Source: Polyangiaceae bacterium (lineage in GTDB: Bacteria > Myxococcota_A > Polyangia > Polyangiales > Polyangiaceae). Taken from it: DNA of 64,000 nt. Positions 55,974 to 64,000 of this stretch are shown in pieces; within the stretch, counting starts at the first letter, position 1; every line of letters starts with the position of its first letter. Location: contig CANJMI010000007.1 in NCBI GenBank assembly GCA_947475525.1, positions 1 through 64,000 of the forward strand. The letters are read 5' to 3'. The translations under genes were made by a program, and so were the position numbers. The notes below the pieces were generated by a model. The model was not told the DNA's origin and did not search any database. It worked only from the letters and a program-made list of their open reading frames with translations.

Positions 55974-57164
55974 ATGACCTCCCACCTCACCCCGTTCAGG
56001 CTAAGCCTCCTCGCCAATCATTTCCCGGCGCTCCATGGCGCGCGGGTGCTTGGGATCTTGAGCGTCATCCAAATTCACGTCACCTTCGAGCTCGGCGCGC
56101 GTGGCTGGCTCCCGATCAACTCCTGGGTCTACAACCTGTCGCAGCACCTGTGGTTCGGGATGGACCTGTTCTTCTTCCTCAGCGGATTTCTTATCGGCAC
56201 GATCCTGCTGCTCCCCGAGGCCGAGGGCACGAGCGGGACCCTTCGATTCTACGGACGACGAGCCTTCCGCATCATCCCGCTTTACTACGTCGTCCTGACC
56301 GCGCTCGTGTTCTACAAGCAGCCGCTCGACGCGCTTCAAAAAAGCCAGCTTTGGCGGGAGTACCTGTACCTCACCAATTACTCGGACGTGAAACACGTCG
56401 TGATGGTGTGGGCTTGGTCACTCTGCGTGGAGGAGCATTTCTACTTTCTCATCCCGCTCCTGCTCGCGCTCGTGAAACGTGTTCCATCGCACCGCGGAAG
56501 AATCACCGCGCTGCTTCTGCTGTGGTTGTCCGGAGGCTTCGTGCGCACACTCGTCGCGAGGACGATTCCGAGCGCGCGCCCCGAGGAGGGGTTCGTTCGT
56601 ATCTACATCCCAAGCCACACGCGCTACGACATCTTGCTCGCCGGCGTGCTGCTCGCCTACCTATGGCACACCGAGCGATCGCGCATCGAAGCCTCGATGC
56701 AGAAGCGCTGGATTCAGCTCGCGTCGCTTGCGCTCAGCGTCATCGTGTTCGGCTCGCTCGTGCTCGTCCCAGGAAGTGCGCTCGGCGGTTATTGGGGCGT
56801 GCTCGCGATAGGCACGGTGACTGGGCTCGGCTACCTGAACCTCGTAACGTACCTGATCACGACCAAGGGGCTGCTCGTGCGCTTTCTCGGGCATCGCATC
56901 TTTCTCTCCTGCGCGACCCTCGGCTACGGCGTGTACCTCGTTCACATGCCGCTCGTGCTCGCGTTCGGGCTGCCCGGTTTCCTGTACATCGCGTTCGCCC
57001 GCGCGCTCCCGCCGCTGCTCGCCGTCGCCTTCGCGACCCTCCTCGTATTCGGCGTGTCGCTCGCGATAGCCTACGTCTTGCACCTCGTCGTCGAGAAGCC
57101 CGCGCTCATTGCCCGCGACAAGTTCGTTGCGGCGAAGGGCGCACCCCGCCGGCTGCCTCAGTAA
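55974..57164 (+). CDS. Acyltransferase family 3 (OafA/YrhL-like) membrane protein
   Basis: 396 residues with about ten hydrophobic helices. The hallmark N-terminal block is 'ALHGARVLGILSVIQIHVTFELG' with the catalytic His. Others are FFFLSGFLIGTIL and 'FYGRRAFRIIPLYYVVL' (RxxR-type). 'WSLCVEEHFYFLIPLLL' and a late GYGVYLVHMPLVL follow. These enzymes O-acylate exported sugars or lipids. The acceptor is unknown. The last seven bases overlap the convergent thiE. Confidence 0.88.
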   Translation: MTSHLTPFRLSLLANHFPALHGARVLGILSVIQIHVTFELGARGWLPINSWVYNLSQHLWFGMDLFFFLSGFLIGTILLLPEAEGTSGTLRFYGRRAFRIIPLYYVVLTALVFYKQPLDALQKSQLWREYLYLTNYSDVKHVVMVWAWSLCVEEHFYFLIPLLLALVKRVPSHRGRITALLLLWLSGGFVRTLVARTIPSARPEEGFVRIYIPSHTRYDILLAGVLLAYLWHTERSRIEASMQKRWIQLASLALSVIVFGSLVLVPGSALGGYWGVLAIGTVTGLGYLNLVTYLITTKGLLVRFLGHRIFLSCATLGYGVYLVHMPLVLAFGLPGFLYIAFARALPPLLAVAFATLLVFGVSLAIAYVLHLVVEKPALIARDKFVAAKGAPRRLPQ

Positions 57165-57730
57165 CCTTGGCCGGAGAGGTCGGCGCGAATCGACGCGACC
57201 GCGTCCGCCCCGGCATCGAAGCACGATGCAGCGTTGCCAGCCGTCACGCCACCGAGGGCCACGAGCGCGATGTTCTGAGGCAATCTACGCCGCGCACGAA
57301 AAAGCGCGTCGAGTCCGAGGGGCTCCCCTTTGTCGGGCGACGCGAAGACCGGCGAGAGGATCACCGCATCCGCGCGCTCCGCTGCCGCCCGCGTGAGGTC
57401 AGCGGCGTCGTGGGCCGAACGCGTGATGAACCACGCCCCCACGACACGGCGCGCTTCTTCCACCGAAACCGATGCGCGCCCGAGGTGCACGCCGTCCGCA
57501 TCGAGCACCTGCGCGAGGTCGAGCCTGTCCGAGACGAGGAGCCGCGCTCCGACGGCCCGGGTCGCCAGCCGCAAACGCCGACCGAGCTCGAGTTGGCTTC
57601 GCGTATCGAGCTCCGGATCGCGAAGGACCACACAAAAACCTGGGCCCGCACGCGCGACGCGACCCAGCAACTCGGTTTCACTCACCTCCCGCGAAGCACA
57701 GAACTGAAACACACGGAGCGCGAAGGTCAC
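57158..57730 (-). CDS. thiE: ThiE/TenI family protein
   Basis: 190 residues, a (beta/alpha)8 barrel of the thiamine-phosphate synthase/TenI family. Seen are LLVSDRLDLAQVLDADGVHLGRASVSVEEAR, RSAHDAADL, ILSPVFASPDKGEPLGL and ALGGVTAGNAASCFDAGADAVASI. The usual INDR is VSDR, and the protein is short, so a TenI-like role (thiazole tautomerase) is possible. It ends a unit that starts with thiG, with the small gene between. Confidence 0.8.
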   Translation of the reverse strand: MTFALRVFQFCASREVSETELLGRVARAGPGFCVVLRDPELDTRSQLELGRRLRLATRAVGARLLVSDRLDLAQVLDADGVHLGRASVSVEEARRVVGAWFITRSAHDAADLTRAAAERADAVILSPVFASPDKGEPLGLDALFRARRRLPQNIALVALGGVTAGNAASCFDAGADAVASIRADLSGQGY

Positions 57731-58014
57731 TTCTCTGCCGTCGCAGGCAGCGCGCCATCGGGCGTCGTCGCGAGTTCATCCGAGGCCATCACCGCTTCAC
57801 GCGTGCCCGGGTAGTTCTTGACGAGATTCGTAAGCGTCCCACGCCATGCAGCAGCATTGCCTTGCGCTCGAAACTCGGACGCGAGTCGGTAGAGCGCGAC
57901 CCCAGGTGACTCGTCGATGGCGGCGTCGGGAGCAGGACCGCGGCCGCATTGGTAAGGCGCCGCGACGAGACCCGCGAGCATGACGAAACCGCCAAGAGTC
58001 GGCAACGGCCCCAT
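57727..58014 (-). CDS. Small membrane or exported protein between thiG and thiE
   Basis: 95 residues. The N-terminus is hydrophobic (MLAGLVAAPYQCG), perhaps a signal with a Cys at about 23, but the lipobox is poor. The rest is a single TPR-like helical pair ('ALYRLASEFRAQGNAAAWRGTLTNLVKNYPGTREA'). It overlaps thiG by one base and thiE by four, so it is translated with both. It is not ThiS: there is no C-terminal Gly-Gly. Confidence 0.6.
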   Translation of the reverse strand: MGPLPTLGGFVMLAGLVAAPYQCGRGPAPDAAIDESPGVALYRLASEFRAQGNAAAWRGTLTNLVKNYPGTREAVMASDELATTPDGALPATAEK

Positions 58015-58811
58015 CAGTCGATGAGCCCACCGAGAGGCGACGATGCATTGGCGTAAAGGCGCTTAGGGATGCGGCCAGCGAGGTACGCGTGGCGGCCGGC
58101 CTCGACCGCAAGGCGCATCGCCAGCGCCATGCGAACCGGCTCTTTCGCGCCGGCAATTGCGGTGTTCATGAGCACGCCGTCACAGCCAAGCTCCATCGCG
58201 ATGCTCGCGTCGCTCGCCGTGCCTACGCCGGCATCGACAATCACCGGGACCTTCGCTTGCTCGAGGATGATGCGCAGGTTGTACGGGTTGCGAATACCGA
58301 GACCCGAGCCGATTGGGGCCGCAAGCGGCATCACCGCTGCGCAGCCAAGCTCGGCGAGTTGCTTGCAAACGATTGGATCGTCGGTGCAGTACGGAAGGAC
58401 GGTAAATCCCTCGGCGATCAAGATCTTCGCGGCCTCGAGCGTCTTGGCGTTGTCCGGAAATAGGGTCTGCTCGTCGCCGATCACCTCGAGCTTGACGAGG
58501 TCACTCATGCCGAGTTCTCGCGCGAGCCGACACGTGCGCACGGCGTCGTCCACGGTGTAACAACCCGCGGTATTCGGCAAGAGCACGAAGCGCGGACGCC
58601 CTCCGACTTTTTCGGTGAGCAGGCTCATCATCGAGCCTTCCCCGCGCTCGCTCGTATTCACGCGGCGCAGTGCCACCGTGACGACCTCCGCGCCTGACGC
58701 GTCGAGCGCACGACGGGTCTCATCCGTGTCGCGGTACTTCCCGGTTCCGACGAAGAGTCGCGAGCGAAATTCGAAGGAGCCGATCCGGAGCAAGTCGCCG
58801 TCAGAGCTCAT
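58014..58811 (-). CDS. thiG: Thiazole synthase
   Basis: 265 residues. It makes thiazole phosphate carboxylate from deoxyxylulose phosphate, dehydroglycine and ThiS-thiocarboxylate. Motifs are [55 protein letters not shown], the Schiff-base Lys in [20 protein letters not shown] and [18 protein letters not shown]. Length is normal. No thiS is visible nearby. Confidence 0.96.
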   Translation of the reverse strand: MSSDGDLLRIGSFEFRSRLFVGTGKYRDTDETRRALDASGAEVVTVALRRVNTSERGEGSMMSLLTEKVGGRPRFVLLPNTAGCYTVDDAVRTCRLARELGMSDLVKLEVIGDEQTLFPDNAKTLEAAKILIAEGFTVLPYCTDDPIVCKQLAELGCAAVMPLAAPIGSGLGIRNPYNLRIILEQAKVPVIVDAGVGTASDASIAMELGCDGVLMNTAIAGAKEPVRMALAMRLAVEAGRHAYLAGRIPKRLYANASSPLGGLID

Positions 58812-58861
58812 GGCTCCGATTGGTACAGCTGCGGCGGCTGCCTTTCAAGCGGCGCCTCGCG

Positions 58862-59851
58862 TCACGGTTCGGCCCGCTTTCGCGCAAAGACCACGGACTC
58901 GCTGCCGTCGCTCTCACGCGAAGCCACGAGCGTCACTTGGGGGTCGTCGCAATCGAGACGCAAGCCGCCCGCCGCATCCTCGCCGCCGTTGCACGTGCGG
59001 CTGTCGTTGACCACGCCAAGCGCGATGCGTGACAAGAGCGCGCGCCAGGCAGCTTCGGCCGCACCCGGGGCCGACGTCGCGAGCATGCCCGCACCGGCTT
59101 CTTCAGCGTGCAGCGCGAAATCCACACCTTCGAGCCGAAGCTCGACGAGTCGGTAGTCCCGATCGAGGAGGATCTCGAGCTTCACGTTGAGCTTCGCGTC
59201 GAGCTCGCCCGCCGGACCTCGCACCCGAAACGCTTGTGAGCTCGCCTTCGTGCACCGCTGACCCTCGCCGACGGGTGCGCACTTAGGCTCGGGCGCGGAG
59301 AGGCGAAAGCGCACGAGCACCTCGGCCGGAGCATCCGAGAACGTGCCTCGCCATGGGGCAGGGTCGAGCATCGCGCGGATCCACCACTCGACCATTCCGC
59401 GAGCTTTTTCTCGGGATTTTTCCTCTCGGGCAATGCGGAGAATCGTCGCACGCGTAGCACGCGAGGCGAGCGCTTCGCGGCGGCTCTCGTTGCGAAGTCC
59501 CATGAGCTCGCCTAGCGACTCGGCGGCGTGAGGCCCATCGGGCAGCGCGCCGAGGTAAGCCTCGAGCCCAGGTGCCGTGCGACGCCGCACCTTGAAATAG
59601 AGAGGCTCCGCGCCCTCGAAGTACGCTTTCAACCGAGCGTGGTAGCGCCCATCGGGCCGCTCCTTCAAGTAAGCCCACGCGGCCGCGAGGCGCTCGTCGA
59701 GAGTACGCCCGAGACGCACGCGTCGATAATCAGCGTAATCATTCGGTGTCGCGACGAACGTACGCGCGGCGTTGCAGCCGCCGAGTGCGAGCCCCATGAG
59801 CCCGACCATCGCGAGTCGGCGCAGAGCACCTCGAGCGCATGCGACGCTCAT
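58862..59851 (-). CDS. Uncharacterised lipoprotein
   Basis: 329 residues from ATG 59851, which overlaps the stop of the Cys-rich gene (ATGA). A lipoprotein signal ends in LALGGC. The rest is helical (TLDERLAAAWAYLKERPDG, TILRIAREEKSREKARGMVEW) followed by a beta-rich region with a few Cys (PKCAPVGEGQRC and DSRTCNGG...LDCDD). I recognise no family. Last gene in the pepP-mutY chain. Confidence 0.65.
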   Translation of the reverse strand: MSVACARGALRRLAMVGLMGLALGGCNAARTFVATPNDYADYRRVRLGRTLDERLAAAWAYLKERPDGRYHARLKAYFEGAEPLYFKVRRRTAPGLEAYLGALPDGPHAAESLGELMGLRNESRREALASRATRATILRIAREEKSREKARGMVEWWIRAMLDPAPWRGTFSDAPAEVLVRFRLSAPEPKCAPVGEGQRCTKASSQAFRVRGPAGELDAKLNVKLEILLDRDYRLVELRLEGVDFALHAEEAGAGMLATSAPGAAEAAWRALLSRIALGVVNDSRTCNGGEDAAGGLRLDCDDPQVTLVASRESDGSESVVFARKRAEP

Positions 59852-60231
59852 CTCGAACCACCGGCCCCGCGCCGCTCCGAGAGCGGGCAGAAGTTGCACT
59901 CCGTAGGCGTCGTCGGAGAAGCGTCGTCCACGTAGCTTGCGTACTCTTCGCACGGAGCGGCATCCAACGCGTTCAGGCAGCCTTCACCGTCGTGCACGAG
60001 CGGGTAGCAACCCTCCTCGAACGCGACGTTGGCGACGCCCGAGCACGCGCGCTCGCAGGCCAGCGTCGCGAAGGGACAACGCACGCATCGCAGGCAATCG
60101 ATCGACGCCTTTTCAGCGAAAAAAATCACGGGATCGAGCTCCGCGCTCGGCTGCCCACAGCTGCCGATGTCTCCCGCGGTCGGCGCTGCGACGGCGAATA
60201 CGACCAACAGAACCTTCGCGAGGAACCTCAC
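59848..60231 (-). CDS. Small secreted Cys-rich protein
   Basis: 127 residues with a signal peptide (AKVLLVVFAVAAPTAG). About 12 Cys follow in the mature part (for example DCLRCVRCPF, CERACSG, CNFCPLS), suggesting a disulfide-rich or metal-binding exported protein. It overlaps both neighbours by four bases (ATGA at 60228-60231 and at 59848-59851), so it is translationally coupled. Family not recognised. Confidence 0.65.
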   Translation of the reverse strand: MRFLAKVLLVVFAVAAPTAGDIGSCGQPSAELDPVIFFAEKASIDCLRCVRCPFATLACERACSGVANVAFEEGCYPLVHDGEGCLNALDAAPCEEYASYVDDASPTTPTECNFCPLSERRGAGGSR

Positions 60232-61970
60232 GGCAACACCTCGAGGTCGACGATAAGACCGAGCTGGAGAGACACGACCGGCACCACCGTATAACGGGTG
60301 TCGTAGGTCCCTGCCCCGTAGAACAGATCGCCGACCAGCTCAGCCGTCGCACCGAGCGCTCCTGTGAAGAAGCCACCGATGCCCGCTGCGACTTCACCGC
60401 CGACGTTCAGATCGGGAGCGGTGAGAAACGCCGCCCCACCGCGCAGGTAAGTGAGCCACGGCGACGAGCTGCGATGGAGCACCATGTAGCTGAGCGAGAC
60501 TGCCGACTGCGACACGCCCTCCGTCGCAAACGACGCGTGCACGTTGGGCCCGTGCTGCAATCCGAATGGGTCTCCGAAGGCCACGCCCAAGCCGAGGTCA
60601 ACGTAGGGCGCGGTAAGCGACAGCGACTCGCCCGTTTGCCCAAGCTGGGTTCCGAGGCGGAAGGGATTGTTGAATCGCACGCCGCGACCGCCCGCGACGC
60701 TCGCAAGTACACGGCCATAATGGCCCGATCCGCGCGAAAATTCGCGGTAGCGTTCGAGTTCCACGGGACCGAGTTCGCCACCGTCATCGGCCGAATGTGG
60801 CTCCTGGGCACGCGCAGGCGCGGGCGTCGCCACCAAGAAGCACGCAACTTGCGCGCACACGCCGGCGGCCTTCAAGACTTTGCGTGCAAGGGTCGAGAGC
60901 GCAACCTCCTCGGGGCGCCGCAGTGCGAGCTTCTGGTAGTTCTCGCTGAAGCCAGCGCCGATCGTGAGTGACTTGGGGCGCGCCGACAGAGGGAGCGTCG
61001 CCGAAGCCACTTCGACCGCGAGACGCTTGTGGCTGAGGACGTGCTTCACACTACCGCGCGATTCGAGGGCGAGCTCGCTCGGTAGGCCGGCAGCCACGAG
61101 GCCCGCCAACACCGATGCTCGATCTGGGGCCGTGGGCGGCTCCCACATGCCCGCGTAAAGTCCATCGTCGCGCCGCTGTGCGAAGACGAAACAGTCGTCC
61201 GCGAACACGACCGCCGCGAAGAGCGACTCGGCGCGTGGAGCCTTCTTCGCACTCAGGTTCGGCAACTCTTCCGCACGCCCCGAGGCCCTCGCCACGCAGT
61301 GCGCGCGTACCGGACAGCGGTCGCATCCAGGCGCTCGCGGGGTGCACACTTGCGAACCAAGCTCCATCAACGCTTGATTGAATGCCCCCGCGCGCTTCGT
61401 GGGAACAAGCTCTCGGGCGATGGCCCACACGCGCGCTCGGCCCTTGAGCGACCGCATGTCCTCATCGAGCCCCTCGATGCGCGACAGCACGCGGATCACG
61501 TTGCCATCGACGAGCGCCGCTGGCTCATCGAACGCGATGCTGGCCACTGCCCCCGCGGTGTACTCGCCTACCCCCGCGAGCGACCCAAGCTCGATTGCCG
61601 TCCGCGGCAGGTGCCCGCCGTACCGGCTCACGACATCGCGTGCCGCCAGGTGCAGCTGCCGCGCACGCCGATAGTAACCAAGGCCGCTCCAGCGCAAGAG
61701 CACGTCATCGAGCGGCGCTTCGGCGAGGGCGTGCAATGTCGGATATTCCTGCAAAAAACGCTGGTAATACGGGATCACCGTGTCGACCCGCGTCTGCTGA
61801 AGCATCACCTCACTCAGCCAAATTGCATAGGGATCACGGGTGCGCCGCCACGGCAAATCACGGGCCTCGCGGTCGAACCACGCGAGAAACTCCGCGACCA
61901 ATGCGCGCCGACGGGCGGGATCGAGTCCGTACGAGTCGGCCTTCGGATACGGCGTCTTCGCAGGACTCAC
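60228..61970 (-). CDS. mutY: MutY adenine glycosylase fused to a secreted barrel-like domain
   Basis: 580 residues from GTG 61970, chosen for the GTGA overlap with pepP. Residues about 20-230 are MutY: LSEVMLQQTRVDTVIPYY with the catalytic Glu, LAGVGEYTAGAVASIAF (helix-hairpin-helix and Asp loop) and the Fe-S cluster Cys in CTPRAPGCDRCPVRAHC. A NUDIX-like C-domain runs to about 360. The frame then continues without a stop into KVLKAAGVCAQVACFLVATPAPARA-QEP, which looks like a signal peptide, and about 190 residues of outer-membrane-type sequence. A TTG at 60875 could start a separate exported protein. MutY removes A opposite 8-oxoG. Confidence 0.85.
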   Translation of the reverse strand: MSPAKTPYPKADSYGLDPARRRALVAEFLAWFDREARDLPWRRTRDPYAIWLSEVMLQQTRVDTVIPYYQRFLQEYPTLHALAEAPLDDVLLRWSGLGYYRRARQLHLAARDVVSRYGGHLPRTAIELGSLAGVGEYTAGAVASIAFDEPAALVDGNVIRVLSRIEGLDEDMRSLKGRARVWAIARELVPTKRAGAFNQALMELGSQVCTPRAPGCDRCPVRAHCVARASGRAEELPNLSAKKAPRAESLFAAVVFADDCFVFAQRRDDGLYAGMWEPPTAPDRASVLAGLVAAGLPSELALESRGSVKHVLSHKRLAVEVASATLPLSARPKSLTIGAGFSENYQKLALRRPEEVALSTLARKVLKAAGVCAQVACFLVATPAPARAQEPHSADDGGELGPVELERYREFSRGSGHYGRVLASVAGGRGVRFNNPFRLGTQLGQTGESLSLTAPYVDLGLGVAFGDPFGLQHGPNVHASFATEGVSQSAVSLSYMVLHRSSSPWLTYLRGGAAFLTAPDLNVGGEVAAGIGGFFTGALGATAELVGDLFYGAGTYDTRYTVVPVVSLQLGLIVDLEVLP

Positions 61971-63256
61971 GTTCGGCAAGCGCGCTCGATGTCGTCGACG
62001 GTCTTCGGAGCCGCCGCGGAGAGGACCTCATGACCGTTCGCGGTGACGAGCACGTCGTCCTCGATGCGAATGCCGATGCCGCGGAACTCGGCAGGCGCTT
62101 CGACGTCATCGGGGGACACGTAAATTCCCGGTTCGATCGTCAACACGACACCAGGCACGAACGGCCTCGCTACGCCTCCAACGAAGTACGAGCCGACGTC
62201 GTGAACGTCCATCCCAAGCCAGTGGCTCGTGCGGTGCATATAGAAACGCTTGTAGGACTCCTTCGCGATGAGGTCATCGACGGCACCGACGAGCAGTCCC
62301 ACACGGACCATGCCTTCGACGAGCACCCGGAGGGCAACCTCGTGGACGCGCTCGATCGTCGAGCCGGGTCGCACCTCGTCTATCGCCGCGAGCTGCGACG
62401 TGAGGACCGCCTCATAGACGGCGCGCTGCGCAGCGCTGAACGTGCCATTGACGGGGAAGGTCCGCGTGATGTCCGCGGCGTAGTAATCGAACTCGCAGCC
62501 CGCATCGATCAGCAGAAGCTCGCCGTCTTGCATCTGACGGCGATTCTCGCGGTAGTGAAGCACCGTGGCATTCGGGCCCGAACCGACGATCGGGGCGTAG
62601 GCCTCCCGCAGCGCGCCGTTGCGCCGAAATACGTCGCGCAACGTAGCGTCGACCTCGTACTCAAACCGACCGGGAGCCGCCACCGCCATGGCCGCTCGAT
62701 GTGCGTCCGAGGATATCGTCGCGGCACGACGCATCCGCTCGAGCTCGTGAGCGTCTTTGACGAGGCGCAGCTCATGCCACACCGAATCGGGATGGATGAT
62801 CGTGCGAGGCCACGGCTTGACCGACCGACCACGGGCCCGGAGCTGGGTGATGGCAGAGAGCACGTGCGCGTCAACCTCACTCGACTTTCCAAGCTCGTAG
62901 ACGAGCTCTTCGGCACCGGCGAGGTACTCGGGAAGACGCTTCCTCAGCTCGGACAGCGGGAATGCCGCGTCGAGACCGTAAGCCGCCACCGCGCCTTCGA
63001 CACCCGCGCGAGCACCATCCCATTGCTCCCGTTCACGATCACGCGGACGCACGAACAAGACCGACCGATGCTCCGGATGCACCTTCGACAAGACGAGCAC
63101 GCTCTCCGGCTCATCGAAGCCGGTGAGGTACTGCATGTCGGAGTCTTGCCGATATTCCTGCTCGACGTCATTGTTGCGTATCGAGACGGGGGCCGCGACA
63201 ACGATGGCTGCCCCCCGAATCGAGTCGAGTACCCGCCGCCGCCTGTCCGCGAACAT
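61967..63256 (-). CDS. pepP: Xaa-Pro aminopeptidase (M24 family)
   Basis: 429 residues from ATG 63256 (MFADRRRRVLDSI). The N-terminal creatinase-like domain has RQDSDMQYLTGFDEP. The M24 metal ligands are seen in LLIDAGCEFDYYAADITRTFPVNG (two Asp), HRTSHWLGMDVHDVG (His), LTIEPGIY (Glu) and GIGIRIEDDVLVT (Glu). It removes N-terminal residues next to Pro. The first gene of the overlapping chain, with a divergent gene starting 3 bases away. Confidence 0.93.
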   Translation of the reverse strand: MFADRRRRVLDSIRGAAIVVAAPVSIRNNDVEQEYRQDSDMQYLTGFDEPESVLVLSKVHPEHRSVLFVRPRDREREQWDGARAGVEGAVAAYGLDAAFPLSELRKRLPEYLAGAEELVYELGKSSEVDAHVLSAITQLRARGRSVKPWPRTIIHPDSVWHELRLVKDAHELERMRRAATISSDAHRAAMAVAAPGRFEYEVDATLRDVFRRNGALREAYAPIVGSGPNATVLHYRENRRQMQDGELLLIDAGCEFDYYAADITRTFPVNGTFSAAQRAVYEAVLTSQLAAIDEVRPGSTIERVHEVALRVLVEGMVRVGLLVGAVDDLIAKESYKRFYMHRTSHWLGMDVHDVGSYFVGGVARPFVPGVVLTIEPGIYVSPDDVEAPAEFRGIGIRIEDDVLVTANGHEVLSAAAPKTVDDIERACRT

Positions 63257-63259
63257 CGC

Positions 63260-63940
63260 GTGAAAGCCTACCTCAACACCATCGCCGCGGAGCCCGGAAA
63301 GTGGCCGCCGTTCGCACGCGTCGTCATTGCGGCCCTCCTCGGGGTGGCAGGTTGCGACAGCCGCGCGCGCCCGTGGCAGGGGCAACCTGACGCCAGCGTA
63401 AAGGACGAATCCCGGCCGTTCCTTCCATCGAGACCACACGACGGCTCTTGGCTCGCTGGCTCGAGCCTCCCCCCGAACCCGTCGAGCCCCGTCGAGAGCG
63501 AAGTGCCGCCGCCCGTGACGCGCGCCGGGGGCCTCTGGAAAAGCTGCGGTGCCGACTACGCCCCAACGGATGAGCCAAAGCGTGACGTGTCGCGGCTCGC
63601 GATGCTGTGCGGCCCATCGAACGGCATGCGGCCCGTCGGCCCAATGCTCGAGGGGACCGCCACGAACGCTGCGTCGAGCCATCCGCTGGCGGTACGCGTT
63701 GGGTTCTGCTACCGAATTTTCGGCGTCGCGGGCCGAGGGGTCTCGGACCTCGAAATTCGGGTCAACTCGGTGCGGGGCAGCCGTCTCGCCGAAGAGAACA
63801 CTCTCGGGCGAGTGGCCATCGTCGAAGCGGATCGGCCTTTTTGCAGCTTCGCGACGGAGATCGTGTCGGTCGATGTCTCGAGCCGCGAGGGCACCGGCGA
63901 CTACGCCCTGCTGATCTATCAGTTGCCGACGAGTGACTGA
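63260..63940 (+). CDS. Uncharacterised lipoprotein, divergent to pepP
   Basis: 226 residues from GTG 63260, the only in-frame start that keeps the signal intact. A hydrophobic segment ends in lipobox GVAGC (Cys at about 34). A Pro/Ser-rich linker precedes a compact domain with four Cys (LWKSCGADY, LAMLCGPSNG, RVGFCYRIFGVAG, RPFCSFATEI). No family recognised. Its start codon is only 3 bases from the pepP start, so the two promoters would overlap the opposite coding regions. Confidence 0.65.
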   Translation: MKAYLNTIAAEPGKWPPFARVVIAALLGVAGCDSRARPWQGQPDASVKDESRPFLPSRPHDGSWLAGSSLPPNPSSPVESEVPPPVTRAGGLWKSCGADYAPTDEPKRDVSRLAMLCGPSNGMRPVGPMLEGTATNAASSHPLAVRVGFCYRIFGVAGRGVSDLEIRVNSVRGSRLAEENTLGRVAIVEADRPFCSFATEIVSVDVSSREGTGDYALLIYQLPTSD

Positions 63941-64000
63941 CACGATAATGCGGTGGCGATGGCAGACAGCCGGCCGCCCAGCGACGACGAACGGTCGCAC

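Noticed and set aside
57727-58014. thiS (sulfur carrier)
   Set aside because: The protein has no C-terminal Gly-Gly and no ubiquitin-like pattern.

Overview
The window reads as chromosomal DNA of a myxobacterium (Myxococcota, probably Polyangiales-like). It is GC-rich throughout. It carries three Hanks-type Ser/Thr kinases, a complete lower mevalonate pathway, several lipoproteins of no recognised family, an orphan type VI secretion VgrG/PAAR-like island and a eukaryote-like isoleucyl-tRNA synthetase. I see no tRNA, rRNA, CRISPR array, insertion sequence or phage gene.

Layout. 1-850: tail of an unknown gene and a YkgJ-type Cys-cluster protein. 1369-10728: a T6SS accessory island on the + strand (short VgrG, a VgrG-tail-like protein, a DUF2169-pentapeptide protein, a second long pentapeptide-repeat protein, DUF3540, PAAR-like DUF4150), with a membrane-tethered kinase converging on it. 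12281-17455: a glutathione-transferase-like protein, a multi-repeat Cys-rich lipoprotein followed by a decayed FG-GAP fragment, a ferritin-like acyl-ACP desaturase and an MFS transporter. 17467-24244 (minus): one tightly packed unit joining a secreted TPR-like protein, a Ser/Thr kinase, mevalonate kinase, diphosphomevalonate decarboxylase, phosphomevalonate kinase and a TPR lipoprotein. 24395-29700 (minus): branched-chain 2-oxoacid dehydrogenase E1-alpha/E1-beta/E2, a TerB-like protein and lipoyl synthase, which supplies the E2 cofactor. 29803-32856 (minus): a second kinase + TPR-like protein + lipoprotein module.

32993-35335 is the most striking part: about 2.3 kb without a credible protein gene, purine-rich on the minus strand, with a promoter-like sequence at one end, a textbook intrinsic terminator at the other, and many hairpins between, several of them closed by GNRA tetraloops only when read on the minus strand. 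I interpret it as a very large structured non-coding RNA that I cannot assign to a known family. It lies divergent to rlmN.

35588-40744 (+): rlmN, a small unknown gene, accD, folC and glmM, mostly overlapping or closely spaced. 40749-41711: an ABC ATPase without its permease. 41887-44301: an OmpA-family outer-membrane protein. 44464-51203 (minus): the classical rimP-nusA-ylxR/L7Ae-infB-rbfA operon. 51373-55859 (minus): an N-formylglutamate-amidohydrolase-family protein and ileS. 55974-63940: an acyltransferase, thiE/thiG with a small gene between them, and an overlapping chain pepP - mutY (fused in frame to a secreted barrel-like domain) - Cys-rich secreted protein - lipoprotein, ending with a divergent lipoprotein.
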